DNA of 64,000 nt from an uncultured Aquimarina sp. (GTDB taxonomy: Bacteria; Bacteroidota; Bacteroidia; Flavobacteriales; Flavobacteriaceae): positions 434,001 to 498,000 of the forward strand of contig NZ_CANLMP010000001.1 in assembly GCF_947492405.1 (NCBI RefSeq), written 5' to 3'. The translations under genes were made by a program, and so were the position numbers. Numbering within the stretch: the stretch's first letter is position 1; every line of letters begins with the position of its first letter. Positions 1-8,362 of the stretch are shown here, piece by piece. The notes below the pieces were generated by a model. That model saw nothing but the letters and a program-made list of their open reading frames with translations, ran no database searches and was not told the DNA's origin.

Positions 1-36
1 AAATATTTTTTCTCATTCCTAATAATTTCTTAATAA

Positions 37-531
37 TTAAACTAGTTCAGTTTGTTTTTCTGTAGAATGATTGAAAACTCCGAACATTTCGATTAGTTTT
101 TTTTCTCTGTAATCAAATATCTCTTTTAGTTTAGGCTTAACCAAAAACGGATGTACTAGTTGTCCTAAAATTCCAAAAGGGACTTTGTAATCAATGACAT
201 CTTCCATTTCTACGCCTCCTGGAATTTCTTTGATAAAATGTTTATGATGCCAGAGAGCATAGGGACCAAATCGTTGTTCATCTACAAAATATTCTTTGTC
301 TACAGCGTGTGTAATTTCTGTAACCCACTTAGTCTTAATGCCAGCGACAGGAGTTACGATGTATTGGATGATTTGTCCAGGATACATTTTTCTATCTGCA
401 CCAGATAAAATTTTGAACCCCATATAATCCGGAGTAATAGTTTTTAAATTTCTTGGGTCTGATAAAAAGTCCCAAGCTTCCTGAAGAGAAATGGGTAAGT
501 TTTGTTTTGCTTTTAGTGTGTATATTTTCAT
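37..531 (-). CDS. SRPBCC/START-like ligand-binding protein
   Basis: A 164-residue soluble protein with the layout of the SRPBCC (Bet v1/polyketide cyclase) superfamily: a first strand, then a helix containing EAWDFLSDPRNL near residues 18-30, a curved sheet in the middle and a long C-terminal helix. Such proteins bind hydrophobic ligands; nothing here indicates which. The open frame extends ten codons further upstream, but the ATG at 531 is preceded by an AGGTG sequence eight bases away and starts the family fold directly, so it is preferred. The gene stands alone, facing away from the window edge-side neighbour. No catalytic residues can be assigned; function unknown. Confidence 0.75.
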   Translation of the reverse strand: MKIYTLKAKQNLPISLQEAWDFLSDPRNLKTITPDYMGFKILSGADRKMYPGQIIQYIVTPVAGIKTKWVTEITHAVDKEYFVDEQRFGPYALWHHKHFIKEIPGGVEMEDVIDYKVPFGILGQLVHPFLVKPKLKEIFDYREKKLIEMFGVFNHSTEKQTELV

Positions 532-670
532 TTTGCACCTGTTTTCAAGGTAAAGGTACAATCATTTTGTTTAATCTTTTAATAGTAAGTGTTAAACAAT
601 AAATAAAATTAATAGATATCTATTTTCGATATTTTGTTTATTGTATAAGATAGAAGATTTGGCAGAGGGG

Positions 671-1333
671 CTAGCATTCTTTACAACAGTTGTCCGCTTT
701 GATAAGCTTACAGGTCATTACAGCCAATATGGCTCCAATTATTGGTGCGATCATATATAACCATTGATGTTCCCAATGGCCAGATAACAATGCTGGTCCC
801 AGAGATCTTGCAGGATTCATTGAAGCATTTGTCATAGGTCCGGCGAACATGGCTTCGAGAAGTACAACGCCTCCGATCGCTATTCCGGCCATCATACCAA
901 CTTCTTTTGATCCAGTGGATACATTAATAATGACTAACATCAAAAAATAAGTAAGGAGTAATTCTAAAATAAACGCCCTGAGATCATCAAAAGAAGGTAG
1001 TGTTCCACCAAGAAATTCACTCTCGGGAAACAGAAAAAGTAAAATACTACTGGCAGCAATTGCACCTATAAATTGTGCTGCAATATATTTAGGTACTTCT
1101 TTCCATTCGAATTTTTTGGCATATGCAAAAGCTATTGTAACAGCAGGGTTAAAGTGTGCTCCTGAAATATCACCAAATGCATAGATCATTGCCATAACTA
1201 TGAGTCCCCAAGTGACGGCGATGCCAACATGGCTAACATCACCTCCAGTAATTTCGTTAATCGTCATCGCACCGGTGCCACAAAACACCATAGAAAAGGT
1301 ACCTATAATCTCTGATATATATTTACGTCTCAT
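671..1333 (-). CDS. Aquaporin (MIP family channel)
   Basis: A 220-residue membrane protein with the two signature half-helix motifs of the major intrinsic protein family: HFNPAVT (NPA at 62-64) and SMNPARS (NPA at 173-175, followed by the selectivity-filter Arg176). Six hydrophobic spans fit the family fold. It should form a tetrameric inner-membrane pore for water or small neutral solutes. The total length is close to that of AqpZ-type water channels; glycerol facilitators are usually longer, which favours water, but the filter residues were not modelled. Unusual is a Cys-rich C-terminus (C216, C217, C220). It is divergent from the DUF2911 gene, and a TAnnTTTG box lies 18 bases upstream of its ATG. 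Confidence 0.9.
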   Translation of the reverse strand: MRRKYISEIIGTFSMVFCGTGAMTINEITGGDVSHVGIAVTWGLIVMAMIYAFGDISGAHFNPAVTIAFAYAKKFEWKEVPKYIAAQFIGAIAASSILLFLFPESEFLGGTLPSFDDLRAFILELLLTYFLMLVIINVSTGSKEVGMMAGIAIGGVVLLEAMFAGPMTNASMNPARSLGPALLSGHWEHQWLYMIAPIIGAILAVMTCKLIKADNCCKEC

Positions 1334-1350
1334 ACAATTAGAAATGATGG

Positions 1351-1358
1351 CAAATATA
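1351..1358 (-). promoter_or_regulatory. Candidate -7 promoter box for aquaporin gene
   Basis: On the minus strand this reads TATATTTG, an exact match to the Bacteroidota TAnnTTTG element, 18 bases before the aquaporin ATG. No good TTG -33 partner was found at the expected distance, so only the -7 half is supported. Confidence 0.5.
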
Positions 1359-1453
1359 GCATTCCTTATTTTAAGTTTTTGTTAACTCTTAATGTATGTG
1401 TAATTATTAATTTCGTCATTAGTAAACTAATTAATAGACTAAATTTAAACACA

Positions 1454-2293
1454 ATGAAAAAGATCATCTTATTTGTATCTGCTGCATTACTATCTTTTGG
1501 AATGGAAGCTCAGATAAAAACACCTCAACCTAGTCCTTCTTCTAAAATAGAACAAGTAGTAGGTTTAACAGATGTTACTGTTGAATATTCACGTCCAAGC
1601 ATGAAGGGGCGTACCATCTTTGGAAACCTAGTTCCTTATGATAAATTATGGAGAACAGGAGCTAATAAAAATACTCAGATCACTTTTAGTGACGATGTTA
1701 AAATAGGAGATGCAGCGCTTAAAAAAGGAACGTATGCGATTTTTACTAACCCAGGAAAAGAAAGCTGGGAAGTTATATTTTACAGCGATGCGAATAACTG
1801 GGGAACACCAAGAGAGTGGGATGACAGTAAAGTAGCTGCTAAAGTAAAGGTGAAAGCCAATTCATTACCATTTAATGTAGAAACTTTTACAATTATGTTT
1901 AGTGATTTTACTATGGATAGTGCTCATTTGAACTTTGTTTGGGAAAAAACAGAAGCTGCGGTAAAAATAAATGTTCCTACTAAGGAAAAAGCATCTGCAA
2001 GCATAGAGACAGTAATGGCTGGTCCATCTGCTAATGATCATTATCAAGCTGCAGTGTTTTATAAAGATACAGAGGACTATGCTAAAGCTAAACAACATAT
2101 CGAAAAGGCTGTTGCTGGTAGAGCAGATGCATTCTGGTATCATAGACAACATTCTTTAATTCTTGCTAAGACTGGAGATAAAGATGGAGCAATAAAAGCT
2201 GCTAAAACATCTTTAGAGTTAGCAGAAAAGGCTAAAAATGCTGATTATGTAAAGCTAAATAAAGACTCCCTTGCAGAGTGGGGAGCTAAATAA
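1454..2293 (+). CDS. DUF2911 secreted protein with C-terminal TPR-like helices
   Basis: A 279-residue exported protein. A signal peptide occupies about residues 1-20 (MKKIILFVSAALLSFGMEAQ), which also decides the start: an upstream in-frame frame would add 25 residues before this signal and is not used. Residues about 25-170 match the Bacteroidota family DUF2911, with the conserved SRPSMKGRTIFG and YDKLWRTGANK segments and the KKGTYAIFT strand. The last 80 residues form helical repeats resembling TPRs (HYQAAVFYKDTEDYAKAKQH). The molecular role of DUF2911 is not known to me; envelope location is inferred from the signal peptide. A rho-independent terminator follows closely. Confidence 0.85.
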   Translation: MKKIILFVSAALLSFGMEAQIKTPQPSPSSKIEQVVGLTDVTVEYSRPSMKGRTIFGNLVPYDKLWRTGANKNTQITFSDDVKIGDAALKKGTYAIFTNPGKESWEVIFYSDANNWGTPREWDDSKVAAKVKVKANSLPFNVETFTIMFSDFTMDSAHLNFVWEKTEAAVKINVPTKEKASASIETVMAGPSANDHYQAAVFYKDTEDYAKAKQHIEKAVAGRADAFWYHRQHSLILAKTGDKDGAIKAAKTSLELAEKAKNADYVKLNKDSLAEWGAK

Positions 2294-2318
2294 ACACTCT
2301 TTTTTTTCACACAAATTG

Positions 2319-2353
2319 AAAGCGTTTGATTAATTAATCGAACGCTTTTTTTT
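2319..2353 (+). terminator. Rho-independent terminator after DUF2911 gene
   Basis: An 11-bp stem (2321-2331 with 2336-2346, one wobble) rich in the sequence AGCGTTTGATT is followed by eight T residues. It lies 25 bases beyond the stop codon. Confidence 0.85.
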
Positions 2354-2396
2354 ATTTGTGTATCATCTGAAACAAATAGATTTTCTGAAAAATAAG

Positions 2397-3377
2397 TTAT
2401 TCATAATGCAAGTTTATTTTATCTCTCACAGTATCTAGTAAATGAATCAATTGTAGACTTTTATCGAAGGTCATAACTGTACTTTCTATATTTCCTTTCT
2501 CTAGCATTTCTTGTACATGAATTGCTTCAAAACTGTAGCCGTTTGTATTTGTTGTAAATTCATGTAATTTCGAAACTCCATTTCGTATGATAGTGACAGA
2601 AGATGGCTCGTGAAAACGACTATTAATAATAATAGTTGCTTTTTCCAATTCGATAATAGCTTCGGTATTTGTTTTTTCTGTAATCGATGATTGTAAAGAT
2701 GCTTGGATATCGTTTTTGTAGGAGAGTAGCATGGAACATTTTTCATCTATCCCATCTTCATTAAATGTAGCATTCGCTTCGATTTTTTCTGGATATCCTA
2801 ATATAGTTAACGCTGCAAATAAAGGATAGATCCCTACATCTAGTAAACTTCCTCCTCCAAGTTTTTTATTAAACACTCTGTTTTCAGGATTGTAGGTGCT
2901 TGCAAAACCAAAATCAGCTTTTAAACTTTTTATTTCTCCTAACTCTTTAGATTGTATAATGTTTAAAACATATTTATAATGTGGTAAAAAATAAGTCCAT
3001 AAGGCTTCCATTAAAAATGTATTATTGTTTTTTGCCACAGTAATCATTTCTTCTACTTGTTTTGTATTCATGGCAAAAGGTTTTTCACATAACACCGCTT
3101 TGTTATGAGTTAGACACATTAGTGTATTTTCTAAATGAAAAACATGAGGAGTTGCGATGTAGATAATATCTATTTCGGGGTTTGTTACAAGTTCATTATA
3201 ACTTCCATAGCAACTATAGACATTATATGTTTTTCCAAAATCTTTGGCTTTTTTTAGATCTCTACTTGCTACCGCGTATAATATAGCATTTTGGATAGTC
3301 ATTAAGTCCTCTGCAAACTTATGGGCAATTTTGCCACAGCCAATGATTCCCCATTTAAAGTTTTTTTTCTGATTCAT
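2397..3377 (-). CDS. Gfo/Idh/MocA family NAD(P)-dependent oxidoreductase
   Basis: A 326-residue two-domain dehydrogenase. The N-terminal Rossmann fold carries the nucleotide-binding GIIGCGKIAHKF (residues 10-21) and the family-defining EKP motif at 98-100 (LCEKPFAMN), whose lysine is catalytic. The C-terminal alpha/beta domain begins with GGGSLLDVGIYPL, typical of the branch containing trans-dihydrodiol and D-xylose dehydrogenases. Substrate is therefore likely a sugar or cyclic polyol, but cannot be named from sequence. It is a single-gene unit converging on the DUF2911 gene; the terminator between them may serve both. Confidence 0.85.
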   Translation of the reverse strand: MNQKKNFKWGIIGCGKIAHKFAEDLMTIQNAILYAVASRDLKKAKDFGKTYNVYSCYGSYNELVTNPEIDIIYIATPHVFHLENTLMCLTHNKAVLCEKPFAMNTKQVEEMITVAKNNNTFLMEALWTYFLPHYKYVLNIIQSKELGEIKSLKADFGFASTYNPENRVFNKKLGGGSLLDVGIYPLFAALTILGYPEKIEANATFNEDGIDEKCSMLLSYKNDIQASLQSSITEKTNTEAIIELEKATIIINSRFHEPSSVTIIRNGVSKLHEFTTNTNGYSFEAIHVQEMLEKGNIESTVMTFDKSLQLIHLLDTVRDKINLHYE

Positions 3378-3613
3378 TGATTCTTATGAAATATTTAGGT
3401 TGTAATTATAAAATTGATAGGGCATTTTCCCTTAATTTATAAGTTTTGTGATTGAGGTTTATGAAATTTTAATTATCATTTAGTGATGATTTTTTTATAA
3501 ATCGTTTAATTATTTAACATAAATATAAAACATGTATATATACTACCAGTTTTTTTTGAGGTCTTATTAATTCTTGGTAAATTTAAAACACTCACCTTTA
3601 AAACCAAACCATT

Positions 3614-3946
3614 ATGAAAAATCAAACTACCCCAAAAGAATCCCCAACTCGTCAGACACATACACTTAGGTTAAGTCGAATGAAAGAAGAGCTTTCAGGA
3701 ATGCTTACGGAGTTACATTCTTATCGCTGTGAACCGTGCACTCCGGATATGCATAAGCAATTTTTAGAGTTGGATGACAGTGGGCGTAGATTAAAGCAAA
3801 CTATAAGTAAAACAGCAGATTTGTTAAAAGATTCTGTTAAGGTTTCAAAAGAAATAGGAGATGAAGTTTTCTCGGCTATGAAAAAGTACCATAGTTTTCA
3901 AAAAAACATGTATACATACAGATCTGAGGCTGTTGTGCATCATTAA
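3614..3946 (+). CDS. Small hypothetical helical protein
   Basis: A 110-residue charged protein that I do not recognise. It has no signal peptide or membrane span. The centre contains two Cys in the short motif RCEPCTP, and most of the rest looks helical, with heptad-like hydrophobics around LKQTISKTADLLKDSVKVSK. The C-terminus ends in two His. A strong terminator begins 25 bases after its stop, which supports a real monocistronic transcript. The open frame has codon use like its neighbours. Confidence 0.65.
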   Translation: MKNQTTPKESPTRQTHTLRLSRMKEELSGMLTELHSYRCEPCTPDMHKQFLELDDSGRRLKQTISKTADLLKDSVKVSKEIGDEVFSAMKKYHSFQKNMYTYRSEAVVHH

Positions 3947-3970
3947 TACTGAAGACTTAAATAGTATACT

Positions 3971-4002
3971 AAAACCTCGATATACCTAATCGAGGTTTTT
4001 TT
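3971..4002 (+). terminator. Rho-independent terminator
   Basis: A perfect 11-bp stem (3971-3981 with 3989-3999, AAAACCTCGAT and its complement) with a 7-base loop runs into seven T residues. Confidence 0.9.
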
Positions 4003-4153
4003 AATATAGTTGTTTTAGTAATTCAGCATTTTTGCAAGATTTCAATTGTAATAACTACCGTATATTCAGCTCTCTAATGAAATAAAAATTTAATGCAAGT
4101 GTTTTAATTAGGTTCTCGTACATAAAACCTAATATAAATCAAAGAGTTTATTG

Positions 4154-4183
4154 TTGGTGACCTCTTAGTAATTCTTATATTTG
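4154..4183 (+). promoter_or_regulatory. Bacteroidota-type promoter for fabG
   Basis: TTG at 4154-4156 and TATATTTG at 4176-4183 are separated by 19 bases, fitting the TTG-N19-TAnnTTTG consensus of the primary sigma factor in this phylum. Predicted transcription start is near 4190, about 57 bases before the ATG. Confidence 0.7.
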
Positions 4184-4246
4184 AGGACACAAAATCATAC
4201 ATATCATATATAAATGATATGTAACCAAAAAAATATTACAGAGCGA

Positions 4247-4993
4247 ATGAATCTCTTACAAGGTAAAACCGCCATTATTACGGGGGCTACTCGTGGTATC
4301 GGAAAAGGAATAGCACAAGTTTTTGCGAAGCAGGGTGCAAATGTTGCATTTACATATAGTTCTTCAGTAGATGCTGCAAAAGATTTAGAAAAAGAATTAA
4401 ACGATTTAGGTGTTAAAGCCAAAGCATATCAGAGTAATGCTGCCAGTTTTATAGAGTCTGAAAGTTTGGTAAAGGATGTTTTGGAAACTTTCGGAAGTAT
4501 AGATGTATTAATCAATAATGCGGGTATCACTAAAGATAATTTACTTATGAGAATGAGTGAAGAAGATTTTGATAAGGTTATCGAAGTTAATCTTAAAAGT
4601 GTATTTAATATGACTAAAGCTGTACAACGAACAATGCTTAAACAACGCAGTGGAAGTATCATTAACATGAGTTCTGTAGTCGGGGTAAAAGGAAATGCTG
4701 GTCAAGCTAATTATGCCGCTTCAAAAGCAGGCATTATTGGTTTCTCTAAATCAGTAGCTTTAGAATTGGGTTCCAGAAATATACGTAGTAATGTAATTGC
4801 ACCTGGTTTTATCGAGACAGAAATGACAGGTAAGCTGGATGAAAAAGTTGTTGATGAATGGAGAAAAGCAATACCATTGAAGCGAGGAGGAGCGCCAGAA
4901 GATATAGCTAATGCTTGTCTGTTTTTGGCTAGTGATCTAAGTGGATATGTTACTGGACAGGTCCTTAATGTAGATGGTGGAATGCTTACTTAA
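4247..4993 (+). CDS. fabG: 3-oxoacyl-[acyl-carrier-protein] reductase
   Basis: A 248-residue short-chain dehydrogenase that reduces 3-oxoacyl-ACP with NADPH in the fatty acid elongation cycle. The cofactor motif TGATRGIG lies near residues 12-19, the structural NNAG near 88, and the catalytic Ser-Tyr-Lys set is visible in INMSSVVG and the YAASK motif, with the catalytic Asn in IEVNLKS. The C-terminal segment ending SGYVTGQVLNVDGGM is characteristic of FabG rather than other SDR families. An in-frame ATG 33 bases upstream is ignored because the second one begins the family-typical N-terminus. It has its own promoter and is not next to other fab genes. Confidence 0.92.
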   Translation: MNLLQGKTAIITGATRGIGKGIAQVFAKQGANVAFTYSSSVDAAKDLEKELNDLGVKAKAYQSNAASFIESESLVKDVLETFGSIDVLINNAGITKDNLLMRMSEEDFDKVIEVNLKSVFNMTKAVQRTMLKQRSGSIINMSSVVGVKGNAGQANYAASKAGIIGFSKSVALELGSRNIRSNVIAPGFIETEMTGKLDEKVVDEWRKAIPLKRGGAPEDIANACLFLASDLSGYVTGQVLNVDGGMLT

Positions 4994-5156
4994 ATAATAA
5001 TTTAGAATTGCGATTAATAATTTTCGAATAGTTTTTTAATAAGTTTAAGACCTTTTTAATTAAATGTTATTATTTTCAGGTTTGTAATTGACTATCTTAA
5101 AAAATGTGGAAAGTAAAAAATTGTAAATCCGAACATTTACATCGTAATTAATAAGA

Positions 5157-7187
5157 ATGCAAATACAAAATATAGGATTGATCATAGCGGCAGGGATAAT
5201 TGCATTAATTATAGCGCTATTCCAATATATATATAAAGCAAAGAATAAAACCAAAAGGAACTTATTCTTTGCTTTTTTACGTTTTCTAAGCATATTTTCG
5301 TTATTAATCTTATTAATTAATCCGACATTTCGAAAAAATACGTATTACACAGAAAAGCCAACATTAGTAGTTGCGGTTGATAATTCTTCTTCAATAAAAC
5401 ATCTTAATCAAGATCAGCAAGTATTACAGTTTGTAAATCAGATCCAGACGAATGAGGAGCTTAAAAAACGATTTGATGTAAAGTACTATTCGTTTTCTAA
5501 TGATTTAAAGGATACCTTAAGTTTTGGTTTTAATCAGAAACAAACGAATATTTCGAAAGCACTAGACAATCTAGATCAGATTTACAAAAACTCTAATGCA
5601 CCAACAATATTGGTTACTGATGGTAATCAAACATATGGTCGGGATTATCAGTTTAGAAGTAATGCGTATAAACAGCAGATATACCCAATAATTGCTGGAG
5701 ATACTATAAAGGTGACCGATACCAAAATTCAGCAGCTTAATGTAAATCGGTATGCATATCTTAAGAACAAGTTTCCGGTAGAAGTAATTCTTACATATTC
5801 TGGAAATGAAAATATAAATACCAGATTTGAAGTGAAATCCGGTAAGAATCTGATATACTCACAACCCGTTTCTTTTTCTAAAGAGAATAACTCTAAAGTA
5901 ATTAATTTTACATTAGCAGCAAGCAATGCTGGGGTGTTACAATATAATGCTACGCTCATTCCTGTTGATAATGAAAAGAATAAAGTTAATAATAGTAAAG
6001 ACTTTGCAGTAGAAGTTATTGATCAGAAAACAAATATATTGTTGGTAAGTGATATCACTCATCCTGATGTGGGCGCCATCAAGAAAAGTGTCGAAAGTAA
6101 TGAGCGTAGAAGTCTCACAATTATTAAACCGTCTGAGGTAAAAGATGTTGATGAGTATCAATTGATCATTTTATATCAACCCAATGCCAGATTTAGAAGT
6201 GTATATGAGAAAATAGAAAATGTTAAAAAAAATCATTTTACGATTACAGGTTCTAAAACTGACTGGATCTTTCTTAATAAGATTCAGAATAAATATAGAC
6301 AAGAAATTACAAGACAAACGGAGTATTACCTACCTAGATTTAATACTAACTACGGAACATTTCTAGCAGAAGATATAGGTTTTGACGGATATCCACCATT
6401 GATTGGAACTTTTGGTGAAATAAAGATTAATTTTTCTCACGATGTATTGTTACAGAGAAATGTAGGTAATATTACCACCGATGAGCCTATGTTGGTCACT
6501 TTAGAAGATAATGGAATAAGAGAAGCAGTATTATTGGGTGAAGGCATATGGAGATGGAGAGCTCAGAATTACCTGGATACTAAGAATTTTGAAAGTTTCG
6601 ATAATTTTTTAGGAAAGATACTACAGTATCTAGCTTCTAATAAACGAAAAAGTAGATTAAATACTATTTCAGAATCTTTTTATTATGGTAATGCCAGTAT
6701 CAAGATTAACGCAGAATACTTTACAAAAAACTACGAATTTGATAGCAGAGGAAGCCTGAATATAGTCGTTAAAAATAAAGATAAAAAAACGTCTCAGACT
6801 ATTCCGATGTTATTAAAAAATAATTCTTACGAAGCTGACCTTAGTAATCTGTCATCTGGTAATTATGATTATACCGTGATGGTTACTGGTGAAAATATAT
6901 CACGTTCCGGAAGTTTTAGCATTTTAGATTATGATGTAGAGCAACAATTATTGAATGCCGATGTAACAAAGTTAAGACAAGTAGCGACTAATACTGATGG
7001 AAAGGCTTATTTTATGAATGAAAATGATATTTTTATTCGTGATCTAATTGAGGATCAGCGGTATCAGGCAATCCAAAAGAGCAAAGAAAATATCGTATCT
7101 TTAATAGATTGGAAATATCTTTTAGCAATTATCATATTATTACTCGCTATAGAGTGGTTTATGCGAAAATATAATGGGCTTATTTAA
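5157..7187 (+). CDS. Membrane-anchored VWA-like protein
   Basis: A 676-residue protein with two N-terminal membrane spans (about 6-27 and 36-58), a large periplasm-side or exposed region, and one C-terminal span (about 650-667) followed by a short basic tail. Shortly after the second span is a von Willebrand A-like start, VAVDNSSSI, carrying the DxSxS metal-site pattern, and VTDGNQTYGRD further on fits the VWA aspartate strand. The middle resembles the Ig-like plus glutamine-amidotransferase-like regions of large Bacteroidota membrane VWA proteins. Function is unknown. The prohibitin gene starts 23 bases later, so the two are probably cotranscribed and may act together in the inner membrane. 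Confidence 0.75.
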   Translation: MQIQNIGLIIAAGIIALIIALFQYIYKAKNKTKRNLFFAFLRFLSIFSLLILLINPTFRKNTYYTEKPTLVVAVDNSSSIKHLNQDQQVLQFVNQIQTNEELKKRFDVKYYSFSNDLKDTLSFGFNQKQTNISKALDNLDQIYKNSNAPTILVTDGNQTYGRDYQFRSNAYKQQIYPIIAGDTIKVTDTKIQQLNVNRYAYLKNKFPVEVILTYSGNENINTRFEVKSGKNLIYSQPVSFSKENNSKVINFTLAASNAGVLQYNATLIPVDNEKNKVNNSKDFAVEVIDQKTNILLVSDITHPDVGAIKKSVESNERRSLTIIKPSEVKDVDEYQLIILYQPNARFRSVYEKIENVKKNHFTITGSKTDWIFLNKIQNKYRQEITRQTEYYLPRFNTNYGTFLAEDIGFDGYPPLIGTFGEIKINFSHDVLLQRNVGNITTDEPMLVTLEDNGIREAVLLGEGIWRWRAQNYLDTKNFESFDNFLGKILQYLASNKRKSRLNTISESFYYGNASIKINAEYFTKNYEFDSRGSLNIVVKNKDKKTSQTIPMLLKNNSYEADLSNLSSGNYDYTVMVTGENISRSGSFSILDYDVEQQLLNADVTKLRQVATNTDGKAYFMNENDIFIRDLIEDQRYQAIQKSKENIVSLIDWKYLLAIIILLLAIEWFMRKYNGLI

Positions 7188-7210
7188 AAATTTAAAACTA
7201 AACATTTATC

Positions 7211-8026
7211 ATGGAAAAATTACCTAAAATAGGGTTACCTATTCTTATACTTATTGTGTTAACAATTGTCTTTATTTCAAAATCCACGGTCACTATTGGC
7301 TCAGGAGAAGCTGGAGTTCTTTATAAAACATTTGGAGGTGGAGTTGTAACTGATGAACCACCACTAGGAGAAGGATTTCACTTGGTGTTACCTTGGGATA
7401 AGGTAATTGTATATGAAGTAAGACAACAAGAGGTTTTTGAGAAAATGCAAGTACTTTCTTCTAACGGTCTTGAGATAAAATTAGATGCATCTGCTTGGTT
7501 TCAACCACAGTATGAAAAATTAGGATTGTTACATCAGGAAAAAGGTGAAAATTACGTACAAAGAATATTATTACCTACCATACGTTCTGCAGCACGTAGT
7601 GTAGTAGGTAGATATACACCAGAGCAGTTGTACTCTAGTAAAAGAGATGTAATTCAGAAAGAGATTTATGAAGAAACTAAAAAAATTGTTGGGAATCAGT
7701 ATGTTCAGCTAAATGAAGTATTAGTGCGCGATGTTACATTGCCACCAACTATAAAAGAAGCAATTGAGCGTAAACTAAAACAAGAACAGGAATCATTAGA
7801 ATATGAGTTTAAGTTAACAAAGGCTCAAAAAGAGGCAGAGAGACAAAAGATTGATGCAGAAGGTAAGGCGGTTGCCAATCAAATCCTTAGTGCTTCTTTA
7901 ACAGATAAGATTCTTAAGGAAAAAGGAATTCAAGCAACTTTGGAGTTAGCAAAATCATCTAATTCTAAAGTAGTGATAGTAGGTTCTGGAAAAGATGGAA
8001 TGCCATTGATTCTTGGAAATCAATAG
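7211..8026 (+). CDS. Prohibitin/SPFH-domain membrane protein
   Basis: A 271-residue protein with one N-terminal membrane span (about 7-24) followed by an SPFH (band 7) domain starting at TIGSGEAGVLYKTFGG and a long charged helix (about 175-230) built from repeats such as KAQKEAERQKIDAEGKA. This is the architecture of prohibitin-like proteins that assemble into rings on the membrane and often regulate proteases or membrane domains. It lies directly downstream of the VWA protein gene and ends in a strong terminator, so those two genes form a unit. No FtsH or other protease gene is nearby. Confidence 0.88.
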   Translation: MEKLPKIGLPILILIVLTIVFISKSTVTIGSGEAGVLYKTFGGGVVTDEPPLGEGFHLVLPWDKVIVYEVRQQEVFEKMQVLSSNGLEIKLDASAWFQPQYEKLGLLHQEKGENYVQRILLPTIRSAARSVVGRYTPEQLYSSKRDVIQKEIYEETKKIVGNQYVQLNEVLVRDVTLPPTIKEAIERKLKQEQESLEYEFKLTKAQKEAERQKIDAEGKAVANQILSASLTDKILKEKGIQATLELAKSSNSKVVIVGSGKDGMPLILGNQ

Positions 8027-8057
8027 AAAGTAATATAATAAACAACACTTTTTTAGT

Positions 8058-8091
8058 AAACCATCATGCAACATTGCATGATGGTTTTTTT
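8058..8091 (+). terminator. Rho-independent terminator after prohibitin gene
   Basis: A perfect 13-bp stem (8058-8070 with 8075-8087, AAACCATCATGCA) with a 4-base loop is followed by a run of T residues. Confidence 0.93.
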
Positions 8092-8362
8092 ATGCCTGAT
8101 AACTAATTTTATAAACCTTAACTATCTACTGTAACCCAGTGTGTTTAAATTATAAATAGTTTTAGAAACTGCATATATTAAATTAAGAGTATTATCGTAT
8201 AAATATTACCTAACTACCTTGTTGTGTTTTGATTATGGATCAAAAAAGATAGGGTTTATCGTTCTTAATTTTAAAAAAAATGTATTTTTATCTTTATTAG
8301 TAATCATTTGGTCTTTTTTTTAAAGTAGTTTTAACAAGAATTTTATTACGAATTTATCGTTT
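8092..8362. other. Gene-free interval upstream of histidine kinase
   Basis: About 270 AT-rich bases between the terminator and the kinase gene. I see no open frame with a plausible start, no RNA gene and no clear promoter with both boxes. It presumably holds the kinase promoter. Confidence 0.5.
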
